A stretch of 31,778 nt of DNA from CAZOMR01 sp964580655 (GTDB lineage: Bacteria > RBG-13-61-14 > CAZOMR01), in contig CAZOMR010000006.1 of NCBI GenBank assembly GCA_964580655.1, positions 1 through 31,778 on the forward strand. The letters run 5' to 3'. The translations under genes and the position numbers were made by a program. Below are positions 6,153 through 15,255 of the stretch, piece by piece; positions within the stretch are counted from its first letter, which is position 1, and the number at the start of each line of letters is the position of its first letter. The notes below the pieces were generated by a model. The model was not told where the DNA came from and searched no databases. It saw only the letters and a program-made list of their open reading frames with translations.

Positions 6153-8297
6153 ATGGCCAAGAAGAAGTCAAAGAGGAGAAAGGCGGAGACGGCACTTACG
6201 GGGCCTTCATCGTCCGGCTGGAAAGCGAACAGGATACCCCGGGTTTTTCTAAATCCCTGGTTGTGGCTATTCCTTATAATACTGGTCGGATTGGGCTTTC
6301 GTCTTTCTAACGCCACCTTTACGCCTTTGACTTACCCGGACTCCTTGCAGTATATGAGCCTTGCGGATGACATCCGGAGCGGGGAAATATTTTCCCGCGA
6401 TTACAACCTGGATGAGGGGTTTATCCGCTCGCGTCATCTTCCGCCTTTTTACTCCTTACTCCTTGCAGGCTTATCTTTTCTGCCAATAGAGCCTGAGGTT
6501 CTCGGATCATGGATCTCGATAGTCTTGAGTCTCTCAAGCTTTGTTCCTCTTTTCTGGCTTGGCCGGAAGCTTGAATCCGCAGTGGCCGGGCTGGCCGCGG
6601 CGTGTATTTTCAGCTTTCAGTGGTTCGGACTGCGCTATGCCACGCCGCTTCTCACTGAGGCGACCTTTACCTTTCTCTATCTTCTAATTATCACTTTGAG
6701 CATCTACGCTTTTTCTCGACCCAGAATTTGGCTATTAGCCCTTCTCGGCCTGCTTTCTGGCCTCGCGTATCTGACCCGTGATGTGGGGATCACCCTGGTC
6801 TTCTGGGTAATAGTTGCCGGAGGGTTTTACTGGCGGTTTATGGCTCGGACCCACGGGAGGATGCTGGTCGCAAGGATTGGGATCATTCTTGGCGTATTCC
6901 TGCTTGTGAGTTTTCCATATTGGCTTCACATCAGGGTGCACACTGGCGAGTGGGGATTGAGCCCCCAGATGGGCCAGGACCAACTCTCCGGCCAGGTCCT
7001 GCAATTCGGCGGGTCCCGAATTGACCGGGATAAAGTTACCAATGAAGACCTTCGGGAAAGCCAATCCGGGGCTGGAGATTTCATAGGAGGGTCCTCTGGT
7101 ATTTTCGTTCTTCCGAAAAAGCTTTTGATCCTGTTCAAAGATTATTTCTATCAGTTTCTCAAGCATATGGGATGGTTCCTCTCTATCCTCTTTTTCGCAG
7201 GCTATATCCTGGCGTATGTGTTGCTTTTCAGGTCGAGAAACCGGGAAGGGATATTCCGGGAGGTTTATGTATTGATCTGGATTCTTCAACTTGTGGGTTT
7301 ATATGCTCTTGTTACGCCTTACATGGTTGACGAGCGGTATATCTATCCTATCATGCCACTTGGCATGCTTGTGGCCGGAGCGGGGATGGTGCGCATCGGA
7401 AGGGTCATATCCGGGGTTCTGGCGGAGAGCGTGCCGGCCTGGTCTTCACGCGAACAGCTTATAAGTATACTTGTTCCCGTTTTACTGGTGGTTGCGGCAT
7501 TTCCAGCCCTTTACCCTGCTTACAAGGATTTCCACAAGAGAATTGGCCCTGCCGGGATGCACTATAAGTATTCGGCTGGACACAAGGAGGTAGCCCAGGA
7601 GGTCATATCCCGCGGCCTTGTCCCTCCCGGAAGGGTTATCCTTGGTCGCAAGCCCTTCATGGCCTATTACCTGAAAGGTAAGCACGAGCCTATGCCGAAG
7701 ACCTATCCCGAACTCCTCAGTATAATTGAGGACAAAAAGGCGGACTATATTGTTGCGGACAGCTTTGTCTTGAATGCGCTCCGGCCTCTGTTGGAGCCGA
7801 TCGCTTTTGGCCTTCAGCCGGACCCGAATCCGGAGATAGTCTACATCAGCGAAAAAGAATTTCTTGTAAGAAGTCGCGATATTACTTATTACCCGGCTCC
7901 GAACACCCGTATTATCTACAGTCGCTGTCTTCCGGAATATCGGCGGGTGATAACAATTTACGAGATTCAGCCGGAAGGCCTGGAACCAGATACCCTGACA
8001 GGCACCCCTCAAGAGCACCTGGCCTCGGCACGCAGGAATATTGCTGGAGGATATTATTATGATGCTCTTCGGGAGCTGGAAAAGGCTCTTGAGCTGGACC
8101 CTGAAACCGAGGATGCCTATCGTTACATCACCTTGATTTACCAGCAGTATTTCATTATATCACCTCACCAATATTTTCTCGTTCCCATGGAGCGGGCCGC
8201 TTACATATGGCTGAACCTTGATCCGAAGAGTCACGAGGCGCGGGAGGTGCTCAGGTTTGTGAATAAGGCCCATGCGATGCTGGATAAAAAGCGATAA
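6153..8297 (+). CDS. GT-C membrane glycosyltransferase (GT39/ArnT-like) with C-terminal TPR region
   Basis: The 714-residue protein has a lysine/arginine-rich N-terminus, a first membrane segment at about 35-50, and then YPDSLQYMSLADDIRSG (61-77). That is the first luminal or periplasmic loop, where GT-C enzymes carry their catalytic acidic residue, here most likely Asp63. RHLPPFYSLLLA (94-105) matches the R-PP-Y-LL pattern of the PMT_2/GT39 group. Many hydrophobic helices follow up to about residue 455. The soluble C-terminus contains a TPR-like hairpin (NIAGGYYYDALRELEKALEL, then DPETEDAYRYI), as in bacterial members of the group. Such enzymes transfer a sugar from a polyprenyl-phosphate donor to a lipid or protein acceptor at the outer face of the inner membrane. 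Donor and acceptor are unknown, and no surface-polysaccharide cluster surrounds it. Confidence 0.75.
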   Translation: MAKKKSKRRKAETALTGPSSSGWKANRIPRVFLNPWLWLFLIILVGLGFRLSNATFTPLTYPDSLQYMSLADDIRSGEIFSRDYNLDEGFIRSRHLPPFYSLLLAGLSFLPIEPEVLGSWISIVLSLSSFVPLFWLGRKLESAVAGLAAACIFSFQWFGLRYATPLLTEATFTFLYLLIITLSIYAFSRPRIWLLALLGLLSGLAYLTRDVGITLVFWVIVAGGFYWRFMARTHGRMLVARIGIILGVFLLVSFPYWLHIRVHTGEWGLSPQMGQDQLSGQVLQFGGSRIDRDKVTNEDLRESQSGAGDFIGGSSGIFVLPKKLLILFKDYFYQFLKHMGWFLSILFFAGYILAYVLLFRSRNREGIFREVYVLIWILQLVGLYALVTPYMVDERYIYPIMPLGMLVAGAGMVRIGRVISGVLAESVPAWSSREQLISILVPVLLVVAAFPALYPAYKDFHKRIGPAGMHYKYSAGHKEVAQEVISRGLVPPGRVILGRKPFMAYYLKGKHEPMPKTYPELLSIIEDKKADYIVADSFVLNALRPLLEPIAFGLQPDPNPEIVYISEKEFLVRSRDITYYPAPNTRIIYSRCLPEYRRVITIYEIQPEGLEPDTLTGTPQEHLASARRNIAGGYYYDALRELEKALELDPETEDAYRYITLIYQQYFIISPHQYFLVPMERAAYIWLNLDPKSHEAREVLRFVNKAHAMLDKKR

Positions 8298-8311
8298 AGG
8301 CAAGTCTTAGC

Positions 8312-9502
8312 TCACGCGAGATCGTATCTCAGGCGGACCCAGAAGATGTCATGCATGAGTGCGTATTCTCCCTCTGGCTCGCCTCCGAAGGCCTGCATTC
8401 CTCCTTCAATCGTAATTGCGCCTGAGGCCAGGTAGCTTACATGCGGGCCAAGGAAGATGCCTCCTTTGTCCAGGTCGAATATGAAGGTCATATCCCAGCG
8501 CACGAGCGGGGTGAGGTCATAGCCGGCCATGGCCCCGAGAAAGTTTCTCCCGAAGGTCGCAAGTGGGTCTGAAAACATATCTACTGGAAAGGGCGCATAA
8601 GGGTCTCCCTCCCAGGTCAATATCCCGCCATTGTGATAGTATTCCACTGCAAAGGCGGCGGAGTTTGAAAAGCTATATTGATAACCAAGGGATATGCGAA
8701 TGTAGTCATCTCCTTCGGATCCGCTGGACATTGTTTTGGTCCGGGTATAAGTGCCTTCTCCGTAGAGGCTTCCATCAGCCACATAGCCTGAGAAATCCGC
8801 GCCCACCACTTCGTTCTCCTGGAATTTTCCGGCCATAACAGATACATCCAGGGACTTGATTGTGGTCTTGAGCCTGATTGCGAATTGGCTCTCCGACCAC
8901 TTATCGCCGATCCCGTAAACCAGGTTCAGGTAGGTGAATTCCTTGAGCATCAACTCCGCGCTCAAACCATCCACGCCCTCTCTTTCCATCGGCTCAAGAG
9001 AGATCGGGCTTACGGGATTGAAAAGGTCGGTCGGGTTCCAGAAGAGCGCGGTGCCCCATGCCACACGCTGTCTGCCCGCCACTATCCTCACTTGCTCCTC
9101 CTCGTAAACCATATATGCCCTATACACAGAGGAACGAACATGTCGGCGATCATTATCCTCGATCGTCCAATCCCAGTCGTAATAGGTTGCCGGTGGCAGG
9201 CGTTTGAGAAACTGGTAATCAAGCGTCTCAAGACACGAGCCGATGTTCATCTCCAGGGTATGACTGTAAAAGCCAGTGAGATTGTCGCCTATCCGGGCGT
9301 TGAATTCCGGGCGGATTCTCGCCTGATTGCGGTCAAAGGGTTCTCCGAAGAACCCCTCAGTGTGCTGTGCCTGATCCTGGAGGTATCCGGAGGCATGGAG
9401 TGAGAGTTTATCCGTGGAATACAATTCAATCGCGTCTGCCCGGTGCGGCGCGATAATTGCCAGAGCAAGAAGTGCAAGCACACACTCAGCCGCGTATTTC
9501 AT
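8312..9502 (-). CDS. outer-membrane beta-barrel protein, last gene of the export operon
   Basis: The 396-residue product has a plausible signal peptide (about 1-24, ending ADA), and then alternating aromatic/polar strands typical of an outer-membrane barrel. The motif GRQRVAWGTALFWNPTDLFN (about 142-161) recalls porin-like proteins of the DUF1302 type, although I cannot assign the family firmly. The C-terminus WVRLRYDLA resembles a final barrel strand but ends in Ala rather than Phe. Its start lies 17 bases inside the end of the upstream ATPase gene, so the two are surely co-transcribed and probably translationally coupled. By context it is the outer-membrane component, or a cargo, of the transporter encoded by the preceding genes. 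Confidence 0.75.
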   Translation of the reverse strand: MKYAAECVLALLALAIIAPHRADAIELYSTDKLSLHASGYLQDQAQHTEGFFGEPFDRNQARIRPEFNARIGDNLTGFYSHTLEMNIGSCLETLDYQFLKRLPPATYYDWDWTIEDNDRRHVRSSVYRAYMVYEEEQVRIVAGRQRVAWGTALFWNPTDLFNPVSPISLEPMEREGVDGLSAELMLKEFTYLNLVYGIGDKWSESQFAIRLKTTIKSLDVSVMAGKFQENEVVGADFSGYVADGSLYGEGTYTRTKTMSSGSEGDDYIRISLGYQYSFSNSAAFAVEYYHNGGILTWEGDPYAPFPVDMFSDPLATFGRNFLGAMAGYDLTPLVRWDMTFIFDLDKGGIFLGPHVSYLASGAITIEGGMQAFGGEPEGEYALMHDIFWVRLRYDLA

Positions 9503-10172
9503 CGCTTGCTATCATTCCGTCCCGGAGCTGTACCAGGCGCGTTGCCCTCTCCATCACTCTTGCGTCATGCGTGGAAAAGAGAAATGTGATACTTCTTTCC
9601 TCGTTGAGCCTCCGCATCAGGTCCAGGAGTTCAAAGGCTGTCTTGGAGTCCAGGTTGGCGGTCGGCTCATCCGCGAGGACCAGTTCGGGAAGATGAATGA
9701 TTGATCTTGCCACTGCCACGCGCTGTTGCTCTCCCCCGCTCATCTCGGTGGGTCGTTTATTGATGAGTTCTCCAAGCCCCAGTTCCTCAAGCAATGTCCT
9801 TGCCCGCTTCTCTCGTTCATTCCTGGGCATTCCTTGAAGCAGAAGCACATATTCCACATTCTCAATCGCTGTGAGTACCGGGATAAGGTTGTAGGCCTGA
9901 AACACGAAGCCGATCTTGAAAAGCCGGACCCGGGATAGCTCACTCTGTCTGAGCCCGGTCAAGTCCTTTTCCCCGAGCCGGACCTTTCCGCTGGTAGGCA
10001 TATCCAGCCCGCCCAGTATATTCAAAAGCGTGGTCTTGCCGGAGCCGCTTGGCCCGAAGAGCGCGGTGAACTCGCCCTTTTTCATCTTGAAATCTATGCC
10101 TCGCAGGGCCTCGGTGGCCACCTGATGATCCCGGTATATCTTCACAATCCCTTCCGCCTCAAGATGGGCCAT
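9486..10172 (-). CDS. ABC transporter ATPase, LolD/MacB type
   Basis: The 228-residue ATPase starts at the ATG at 10172, preceded by AGAGGGGG; an in-frame start twelve codons upstream would overlap the end of the permease gene. All ABC motifs are present: Walker A GPSGSGKTT (40-48), Q-loop Gln92 in FVFQAYNLIP, signature MSGGEQQ (144-150), Walker B LVLADEP with Glu169, and H-loop His202 in FSTHD. The sequence style, including AYNLIPVLTAIENV, matches the LolD/MacB group, which drives release of lipoproteins or extrusion of periplasmic substrates without moving them through a membrane channel. It follows two matching permease genes (13-base gap) and overlaps the barrel gene. Confidence 0.93.
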   Translation of the reverse strand: MAHLEAEGIVKIYRDHQVATEALRGIDFKMKKGEFTALFGPSGSGKTTLLNILGGLDMPTSGKVRLGEKDLTGLRQSELSRVRLFKIGFVFQAYNLIPVLTAIENVEYVLLLQGMPRNEREKRARTLLEELGLGELINKRPTEMSGGEQQRVAVARSIIHLPELVLADEPTANLDSKTAFELLDLMRRLNEERSITFLFSTHDARVMERATRLVQLRDGMIASDEIRG

Positions 10173-10185
10173 TTGAAAACCCCCT

Positions 10186-12093
10186 CTAAATCCTTCGTAA
10201 AGACTCAACCACCAAAAGCCGCGACGCCCTGAATGCAGGATATAAAGCAGAGCCTATCGCGATAACAAGAGCCATAACAACTGCGAAAAGAATGTTCTCC
10301 AGGGTAAGGACAGGATAAAGCACACTGCCCATCCCGAGGGATTCACCTGCCTCGGCCGCGAACATTGAGAGGTCCAGTCCGTTTCTTGCCCACACCCAGA
10401 TAGTGGCCGCGCTTGCGAGCCCTCCGAGTCCCATGCCGATAGCCGCGAGCATCACGGACTCCAGGATGACCATCCTGAAAAGCTGGCCCGGCCGCGTGCC
10501 GATCGCCTTGAGTATGCCCAACTCCCGCACACGCTCGAACACACTCATCACCATGGTGTTCGCGATCCCGAAGGCAACCGCGATGTAGATGATAAGCAGG
10601 AAAACATAATTGACAGCATTCATCAGCATTTTAAGCTCTGCAAGCAAAGGATATAGCTCGCCCCAGTCCAGAACCTCGCGGCCAAGCCCGGCCACAAGAT
10701 CATCTGACACCTCCTTCGGGTCCGACCCCGGTTTGAGCCGGATAATAACCTCGCTTGCGCAAGGCTCGCCAGTGAAAGTCTCCCACATCTGCCGCCGGCT
10801 TATCATGGCAAGAGGCATGTCTTTTCCCTGCTCAATTTCACTTTTCAGGATCCCCGCAACCTCCAGGCTCAAAAACTTTCCCCCGGGGTGTAGCCTGATT
10901 TTATCGTTAAGTTTTAAGTGAAGCTCTGACCCCAATTCGAGCATGATGGTATCTCCGGGCTCGGCGGAGAGCGCATACGAGGCGCGCTCATCAAGGATGA
11001 TCCAATCCTCGCGAACCTCAAGCTCCTTCTCAATCTCACTCCCTGCAAGCCAGCTATTCTCCGGAATATCAACCGAGTCAAAAAGCCTTGTTACCTTGTT
11101 TTCAGTGACCGGATCAACACCATGAAGATCAAGCTCAATTTTGCTCTCCCCTTCATCTCTGGTGCTGTGATGAGCAATTACAGGAAGAGAAAGCCGATAG
11201 CTAACAGCCGCTGTATGAGCATTCAACCTGAAGGATTCTCCAAGCGCCTCCGGGTCCAGGATCATGTCCTCTGCTCTTTTTTTTGTAACTTTTATCAAGT
11301 GAATCCCGCCCCCCTCTGCTCCTTTTAATTCCCGGCTCTCCAGGGTCAGGCCCGAATCCTTTTCAAAGAGTTTTTTCTTCAAATCCTGTTTTAGCAGAGG
11401 TATATTTTTCTCATCATCCACGATGATTGCTATCTCACTGAGCTTTCCCTTCATCTCCAGAATCCTCTCACTAAGCTTGAGGGGCAGATATACCAGGGTC
11501 TTGTCCAACTCGCCTATCCCGCTTCGATATAATCCGGTCACTCGCAGGCTCTCGATCACCCCTTCTTCGCAGATGAAGCCCTGTGTAAAGAAGGTGATCT
11601 TGTCTCCCAACCCAACCTTGAGCTTATGTGCAAGGCCCTCTCCTATGAGGACTGCGCGATCATCATCCTTATCAAAATAGCTTCCTTTTGTGATGAAAGT
11701 CTTGATCCGGGTTACTGTCGGCTCAAGCCCAGGATCAATTCCCACGAGCATAACCCCCTGGCTCGCCCTGGGAGATTGCGCCAGTGCGAAGGCTTTTATC
11801 CTTGGGGCATACCCCGCGATATGGTCTGATGTCTTGACCTTCTCAAGCACCTCTTCAGCATCGGTCATGCAGAGACGGAGCCCTGGATTCTTCTGATAGC
11901 CCCTGGCATGAATCTCTATATGCCCGAGGTGAGTATAAATGAAATTATCCACCATCTGATATGCAAAGGAATTATCAAATGCGATTGCAACAAGCACTCC
12001 CCAGATACCGAGCGCAATGGCAAGGGTAATCACTATGGTTCGCCTCGGGTTCCGCCAGAGGTTTCGCCATGCTATCTTTATAAACCCGGCCAT
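10186..12093 (-). CDS. MacB/LolE-type ABC permease with duplicated periplasmic module
   Basis: The 635-residue permease begins with the amphipathic sequence KIAWRNLWRNPRRT and one membrane helix (about 20-40). It ends with three helices and the FtsX-type segment SVFERVRELGILKAIGTRPGQ. The periplasmic region is about 450 residues, roughly double the normal size, and shows two related modules. Each has a GxDP segment (VGIDPGLEPTVTRI near 120, HGVDPVTENKVTRL near 325) followed by an ILDER/LIGEG-type strand, a GD or ND loop and a VTG/VAG strand. AGGAGA lies just before the ATG, and the gene follows the sister permease by nine bases. It should pair with that protein and the downstream ATPase. The substrate is inferred to be a lipid or lipoprotein. 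Confidence 0.87.
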   Translation of the reverse strand: MAGFIKIAWRNLWRNPRRTIVITLAIALGIWGVLVAIAFDNSFAYQMVDNFIYTHLGHIEIHARGYQKNPGLRLCMTDAEEVLEKVKTSDHIAGYAPRIKAFALAQSPRASQGVMLVGIDPGLEPTVTRIKTFITKGSYFDKDDDRAVLIGEGLAHKLKVGLGDKITFFTQGFICEEGVIESLRVTGLYRSGIGELDKTLVYLPLKLSERILEMKGKLSEIAIIVDDEKNIPLLKQDLKKKLFEKDSGLTLESRELKGAEGGGIHLIKVTKKRAEDMILDPEALGESFRLNAHTAAVSYRLSLPVIAHHSTRDEGESKIELDLHGVDPVTENKVTRLFDSVDIPENSWLAGSEIEKELEVREDWIILDERASYALSAEPGDTIMLELGSELHLKLNDKIRLHPGGKFLSLEVAGILKSEIEQGKDMPLAMISRRQMWETFTGEPCASEVIIRLKPGSDPKEVSDDLVAGLGREVLDWGELYPLLAELKMLMNAVNYVFLLIIYIAVAFGIANTMVMSVFERVRELGILKAIGTRPGQLFRMVILESVMLAAIGMGLGGLASAATIWVWARNGLDLSMFAAEAGESLGMGSVLYPVLTLENILFAVVMALVIAIGSALYPAFRASRLLVVESLRRI

Positions 12094-12102
12094 GCCTTTC
12101 TC

Positions 12103-13953
12103 CTATTGAAACCTGAGCACCTGGACCGGCGAGGTTCTCGCGGCCCGGATTGCAGGAAAGACCGTCATCACCATGGTTATAAATAATATGATAGCCAGGG
12201 TTGCGAGAATCATGCGAGGCTCAAGTCGGGCATACATAAAGGGATCTATCCCGAATTCCTCCAGGGATTCAGAATATGCTGAAATATCGAGCGGGATACG
12301 CGTGAAATAAATTGTGGGAATCAGTCCCAGGGCTATGCCTATTATGCCCCCGAACATTCCCAGAAGAGCTGATTCCATGAGGATGATGCGGAAGATTTCA
12401 ATCGGCCGGGTCCCGATAGCCTTCATGATTCCGAATTCTCTCGCCCTTTCAAGCACGCTCATCAGAATCGTAAGCAGGACTACAAATGCAATAACCACGA
12501 GAAGAATGAGAAGCCATAGAACCGCGCCGGCATTGTCCATCAGGACGAACTGCACGAGGTCTGGCATCAGCTCCTGCCACGGAATAACCTCGTAATTCAG
12601 CCGGGAAACTATGAGCTTTTCTGCCCGGTCTTTAGAGAGGCCCGGCTGGAGGCGGATCAGTATCTGGTGAATATTCTCGCCAAGCCTCTGCTTTTCCTGA
12701 AGCATGCGGAGCGAGACATACGCATCCGGATCGGATTCAAGCCCCCGGAACACTCCCGCGAGCTTTAGCCTTAGCTCGAATTCTTCTCCCAGGTAATTCC
12801 TTCCACGAAGATGAAGCTCTTTTCCCTGCTTGAGCCCCAGCCTTTCTGCCAGATTTTCCTCGAGTAAGACCCAATCGTGGCCTGAGAAATTTTCGCCTGA
12901 ACCCGGGGTCCCACCAAGCCTTGATAAAAGCCTGCTGGTCTTTTCCTCTCTCTCCAGGTCAACTCCCAGCACATCTATGTTTAGGCTTCCAAGCTGAATT
13001 CGGGCCTTTACTCTGCTTGAGTAGCCCATAATACCGGGAATCCTCTCAATGGCCTTTTCCATGACCTCCTGATCCGTCAGTTGAAGATACGAGTCAGGTT
13101 CAAGGTTTGGTCTGAGGGGTTGAGCGAGCCAGAGGTTCTCATCTTCCAGCCGCTCAAGTCTCCAGGGCCCTTTATCTTCGGCATGCTTCTGGTAAAGCTC
13201 TTTTTCAATCCTTGAAAACGCATTCGTGTCTTTGAGTATCACCGCTACCTCGGTTACATGTCCGGGCATATAAAGCAGGTCCGCAAGCTCGGAGATATTT
13301 ACCAGCATGAGCATCCCGTCAAGGTCAGGCGAGCCGGCCTTGAAGATTCCCTTGACGCGGAATTTCCCTGCCGCAATGCTTCCGTAGAAATCCTGGCTGA
13401 TGATCGAGAATTCATCCCCGATCTCCATTTGGAGGTTGCGGGCCAGGTCCACGCCGATCACCGCTTCTTCCATTCCATTTTCGGAGAGAAACTCTCCCCG
13501 GTATTTACGGAATGGCTTCATACCCTTGGGAAGCTTTTGCAGTTCGGGGAAAAAGGTTCTGGCGAGCTTGCTTGTCTTGACCTCCTTTTCCGGGAACACC
13601 CCGCAGACCTGCGCGCCTGCGAGATTTACCCCGGCCTGGAGCAGGGCGTCGGTGCAGAGCCGGGGAGAGTATCCGGAGACAAGAGAAGAGGTTTCAAGAT
13701 AATCCACCAGGTCCTTTGAGAGCCACATGGAGCGGATTAAACTCCGCTCCTCCTGGTAGCCGGCCCTGTGCACCTGGAGATGACCGGGGAACAGCCCGAT
13801 ACCGCTTTCAATCATCTGTTGATGCCCGCCTCTGGCCCAGGCCATCGTGAATAGTGTCAGGGCCGTGCCGAAGGTAATAGCCGCAAGGGTCAGGCCGCTT
13901 CTAAGTTTATACCGCCACAGGTCACGCCATGCTATCTTGAAAAAAGTCCACAT
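12103..13953 (-). CDS. MacB/LolE-type ABC permease, partner of the downstream permease
   Basis: The 616-residue protein has the same plan as the next gene: N-terminal KIAWRDLWRYKLRSG and a helix, a very long periplasmic region, then helices surrounding SVLERAREFGIMKAIGTRP and a final VFPAIRAARTSPVQVLRF. Two periplasmic modules are recognisable, marked by VCGVFPEKEVKTSKLARTF near residue 117 and VLGVDLEREEKTSRLLSRL near 327, each followed by similar strands ending VKGIF or LAGVF. With the neighbouring permease it most likely forms a heterodimer, comparable to LolC/LolE, although those proteins have only one periplasmic domain of this kind. A 208-base gap with an inverted repeat separates it from the LolA-like gene upstream in the operon. 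Confidence 0.87.
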   Translation of the reverse strand: MWTFFKIAWRDLWRYKLRSGLTLAAITFGTALTLFTMAWARGGHQQMIESGIGLFPGHLQVHRAGYQEERSLIRSMWLSKDLVDYLETSSLVSGYSPRLCTDALLQAGVNLAGAQVCGVFPEKEVKTSKLARTFFPELQKLPKGMKPFRKYRGEFLSENGMEEAVIGVDLARNLQMEIGDEFSIISQDFYGSIAAGKFRVKGIFKAGSPDLDGMLMLVNISELADLLYMPGHVTEVAVILKDTNAFSRIEKELYQKHAEDKGPWRLERLEDENLWLAQPLRPNLEPDSYLQLTDQEVMEKAIERIPGIMGYSSRVKARIQLGSLNIDVLGVDLEREEKTSRLLSRLGGTPGSGENFSGHDWVLLEENLAERLGLKQGKELHLRGRNYLGEEFELRLKLAGVFRGLESDPDAYVSLRMLQEKQRLGENIHQILIRLQPGLSKDRAEKLIVSRLNYEVIPWQELMPDLVQFVLMDNAGAVLWLLILLVVIAFVVLLTILMSVLERAREFGIMKAIGTRPIEIFRIILMESALLGMFGGIIGIALGLIPTIYFTRIPLDISAYSESLEEFGIDPFMYARLEPRMILATLAIILFITMVMTVFPAIRAARTSPVQVLRFQ

Positions 13954-14026
13954 CTTTTCGTCTCTTGCAGGCCCCTCGGACTTTTATTACTCCGAACACT
14001 ATATGGTTTACATCCTCAGTCTTCCT

Positions 14027-14126
14027 ATCCCCTCCCTTGATGGGAGGGGAACAAGGGGAGGGTGTTTATCGGTGCGCAATTTAATCACCCCCACCCTGAC
14101 CCTCCCCAGTCAAGGGGGAGGGAATT
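14027..14126. repeat. GC-rich inverted repeat inside the export operon
   Basis: Two arms of about 38-41 bases, 14027-14064 and 14086-14126, face each other. Each combines CCCTCCC, a TTGA core, a run of GGGAGGG and a GGGTG end. The left arm contains the small hairpin CCCTCCC-TTGA-TGGGAGGG. The composition resembles dispersed intergenic repeats seen in many bacterial genomes. It lies between the LolA-like gene and the first permease gene and could shape the transcript or its processing. Confidence 0.6.
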
Positions 14127-14161
14127 AAACAGGAAAATGTTAACTATTGGTGTTCTCATTT

Positions 14162-14950
14162 TTAATTTTTTTTCTTCAGCCTCTTTTCTGTGAATATCCC
14201 GGGATCAATCTCCATGTCAAATTTCGCTTCCGTGAGCTCCAGTATGGTCTTGTGCCCCGGTTTTGTCATGGAGCGCATCTCCCATAAAGTGGGAATCCTG
14301 CGGCCGCCCATCTGTTTTATCTCGGAAAAGATCATCTCGTTGATCATGCGCCCCTCTTCATCAAAAAACTGCTCTCTTGTCGGGATGAAACCCTTATCCC
14401 ATACCCAGAGCAGTATCTTGCCCCAGACAACCGGGGCGTCCGGTTTGGGCAAAAGCTCAAGATTATAAACCTTTCCTCCCTCCGGGTGATCCGCGCTCTC
14501 GATGATCCTGTGTTTGTAATCATTTACGATGCTTGACTCACGGACCAGATCATCGTTTGTGAAATCCGAGCCCATCCAGGACTGGTGCATCATTGAAGGC
14601 GGTATCTTCATGACCCTCTCGGTCCGGGGAATGAACATCCAGAGATTATACCCGATTTTCAAAAAGCCACAGCCCCGGTCACGGGGCGGCGCGGTAATTC
14701 GTATGAAGGCCTTCTCTCCCACCTTGCTCTCATAGGCATACATCTCGAATGACCTGGGCCTGGCCCAATCAGGGTTGGAGACCGTCATCTTCATCTCCAT
14801 GTAGCTTGACTCTCCCCGAAGAAGGTCGTCTATCTTCTTGACAAGCTCCTCCGCGTTAAGCTCATCGCCCGAAACCAGGGAAGGCATCGAACACAGAAAA
14901 AATAAAACAGCCGCGAGAGTCCCGATAAAAAACTTTCTCGAAAGTATCAC
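14162..14950 (-). CDS. LolA-like outer-membrane lipoprotein-sorting protein
   Basis: The 262-residue exported protein starts at a GTG (14950) with AAGGAGG eight bases upstream. It has a clear signal peptide (RKFFIGTLAAVLFFLCSMP), with cleavage likely after VSG near residue 28. The mature part matches the LolA-like family of outer-membrane lipoprotein-sorting proteins (PF17131 type): MKMTVSNPDWARPRSFEM, AFIRITAPPRDRGCGFLK, NLWMFIPRTERVMKIPPSMM and QSWMGSDFTNDDLV. Such proteins fold as an open half-barrel that holds lipid in the periplasm. Family members are often found with ABC or RND-type exporters. Here it is the first gene of the operon and probably ferries the exported lipid or lipoprotein between the permeases and the outer membrane. 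Confidence 0.88.
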   Translation of the reverse strand: MILSRKFFIGTLAAVLFFLCSMPSLVSGDELNAEELVKKIDDLLRGESSYMEMKMTVSNPDWARPRSFEMYAYESKVGEKAFIRITAPPRDRGCGFLKIGYNLWMFIPRTERVMKIPPSMMHQSWMGSDFTNDDLVRESSIVNDYKHRIIESADHPEGGKVYNLELLPKPDAPVVWGKILLWVWDKGFIPTREQFFDEEGRMINEMIFSEIKQMGGRRIPTLWEMRSMTKPGHKTILELTEAKFDMEIDPGIFTEKRLKKKN

Positions 14951-15084
14951 TCTTTCCTCCTTGAAGGTTTGTTTTTTCCTTCTTTGGAAATTCCCTCAAA
15001 GATAATCCGAAAAACCTCGTTCCAGTGTTTATTGAGATAAACCACTTTGAACACGAAAACAGGGATAAGACCCAGCATATCAAT

Positions 15085-15111
15085 ATTATATGTTATAAAG
15101 AGGTTTGTCGA
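15085..15111 (-). promoter_or_regulatory. promoter candidate for the export operon
   Basis: Read on the minus strand, TCGACA (15111-15106) and a perfect TATAAT (15090-15085) are 15 bases apart, upstream of the GTG at 14950. This gives a leader of about 130 bases. The spacer is short. Apart from this, the 305-base gap between the divergent genes shows only AT-rich sequence and short open frames that look non-coding. Confidence 0.4.
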
Positions 15112-15255
15112 GCTTTTTCATTTGTTGGTGGTTCATTCTTTTTAATGAGCATCAGAACCCATCAATCTGAAGAGAAAAATTCTATTTGCGGATTCTCGCG
15201 GTTAATGATAAAAAAGGAAGAAATTGAAGGAGGGTAAAAGGCCTGTAAGCCGACA

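Noticed and set aside
6029..6316. N-terminal extension of the second acyl-CoA ligase
   Set aside because: It overlaps the divergent glycosyltransferase gene and lacks family similarity; a good ribosome binding site precedes the ATG at 6028.
14027..14126. CRISPR array or Rho-independent terminator
   Set aside because: There are only two facing copies with no spacers, and no T-run follows on the minus strand.
15025..15237. 70-codon open frame before the CPBP gene
   Set aside because: No ribosome binding site, unusual composition and no recognisable motif in an AT-rich promoter region.
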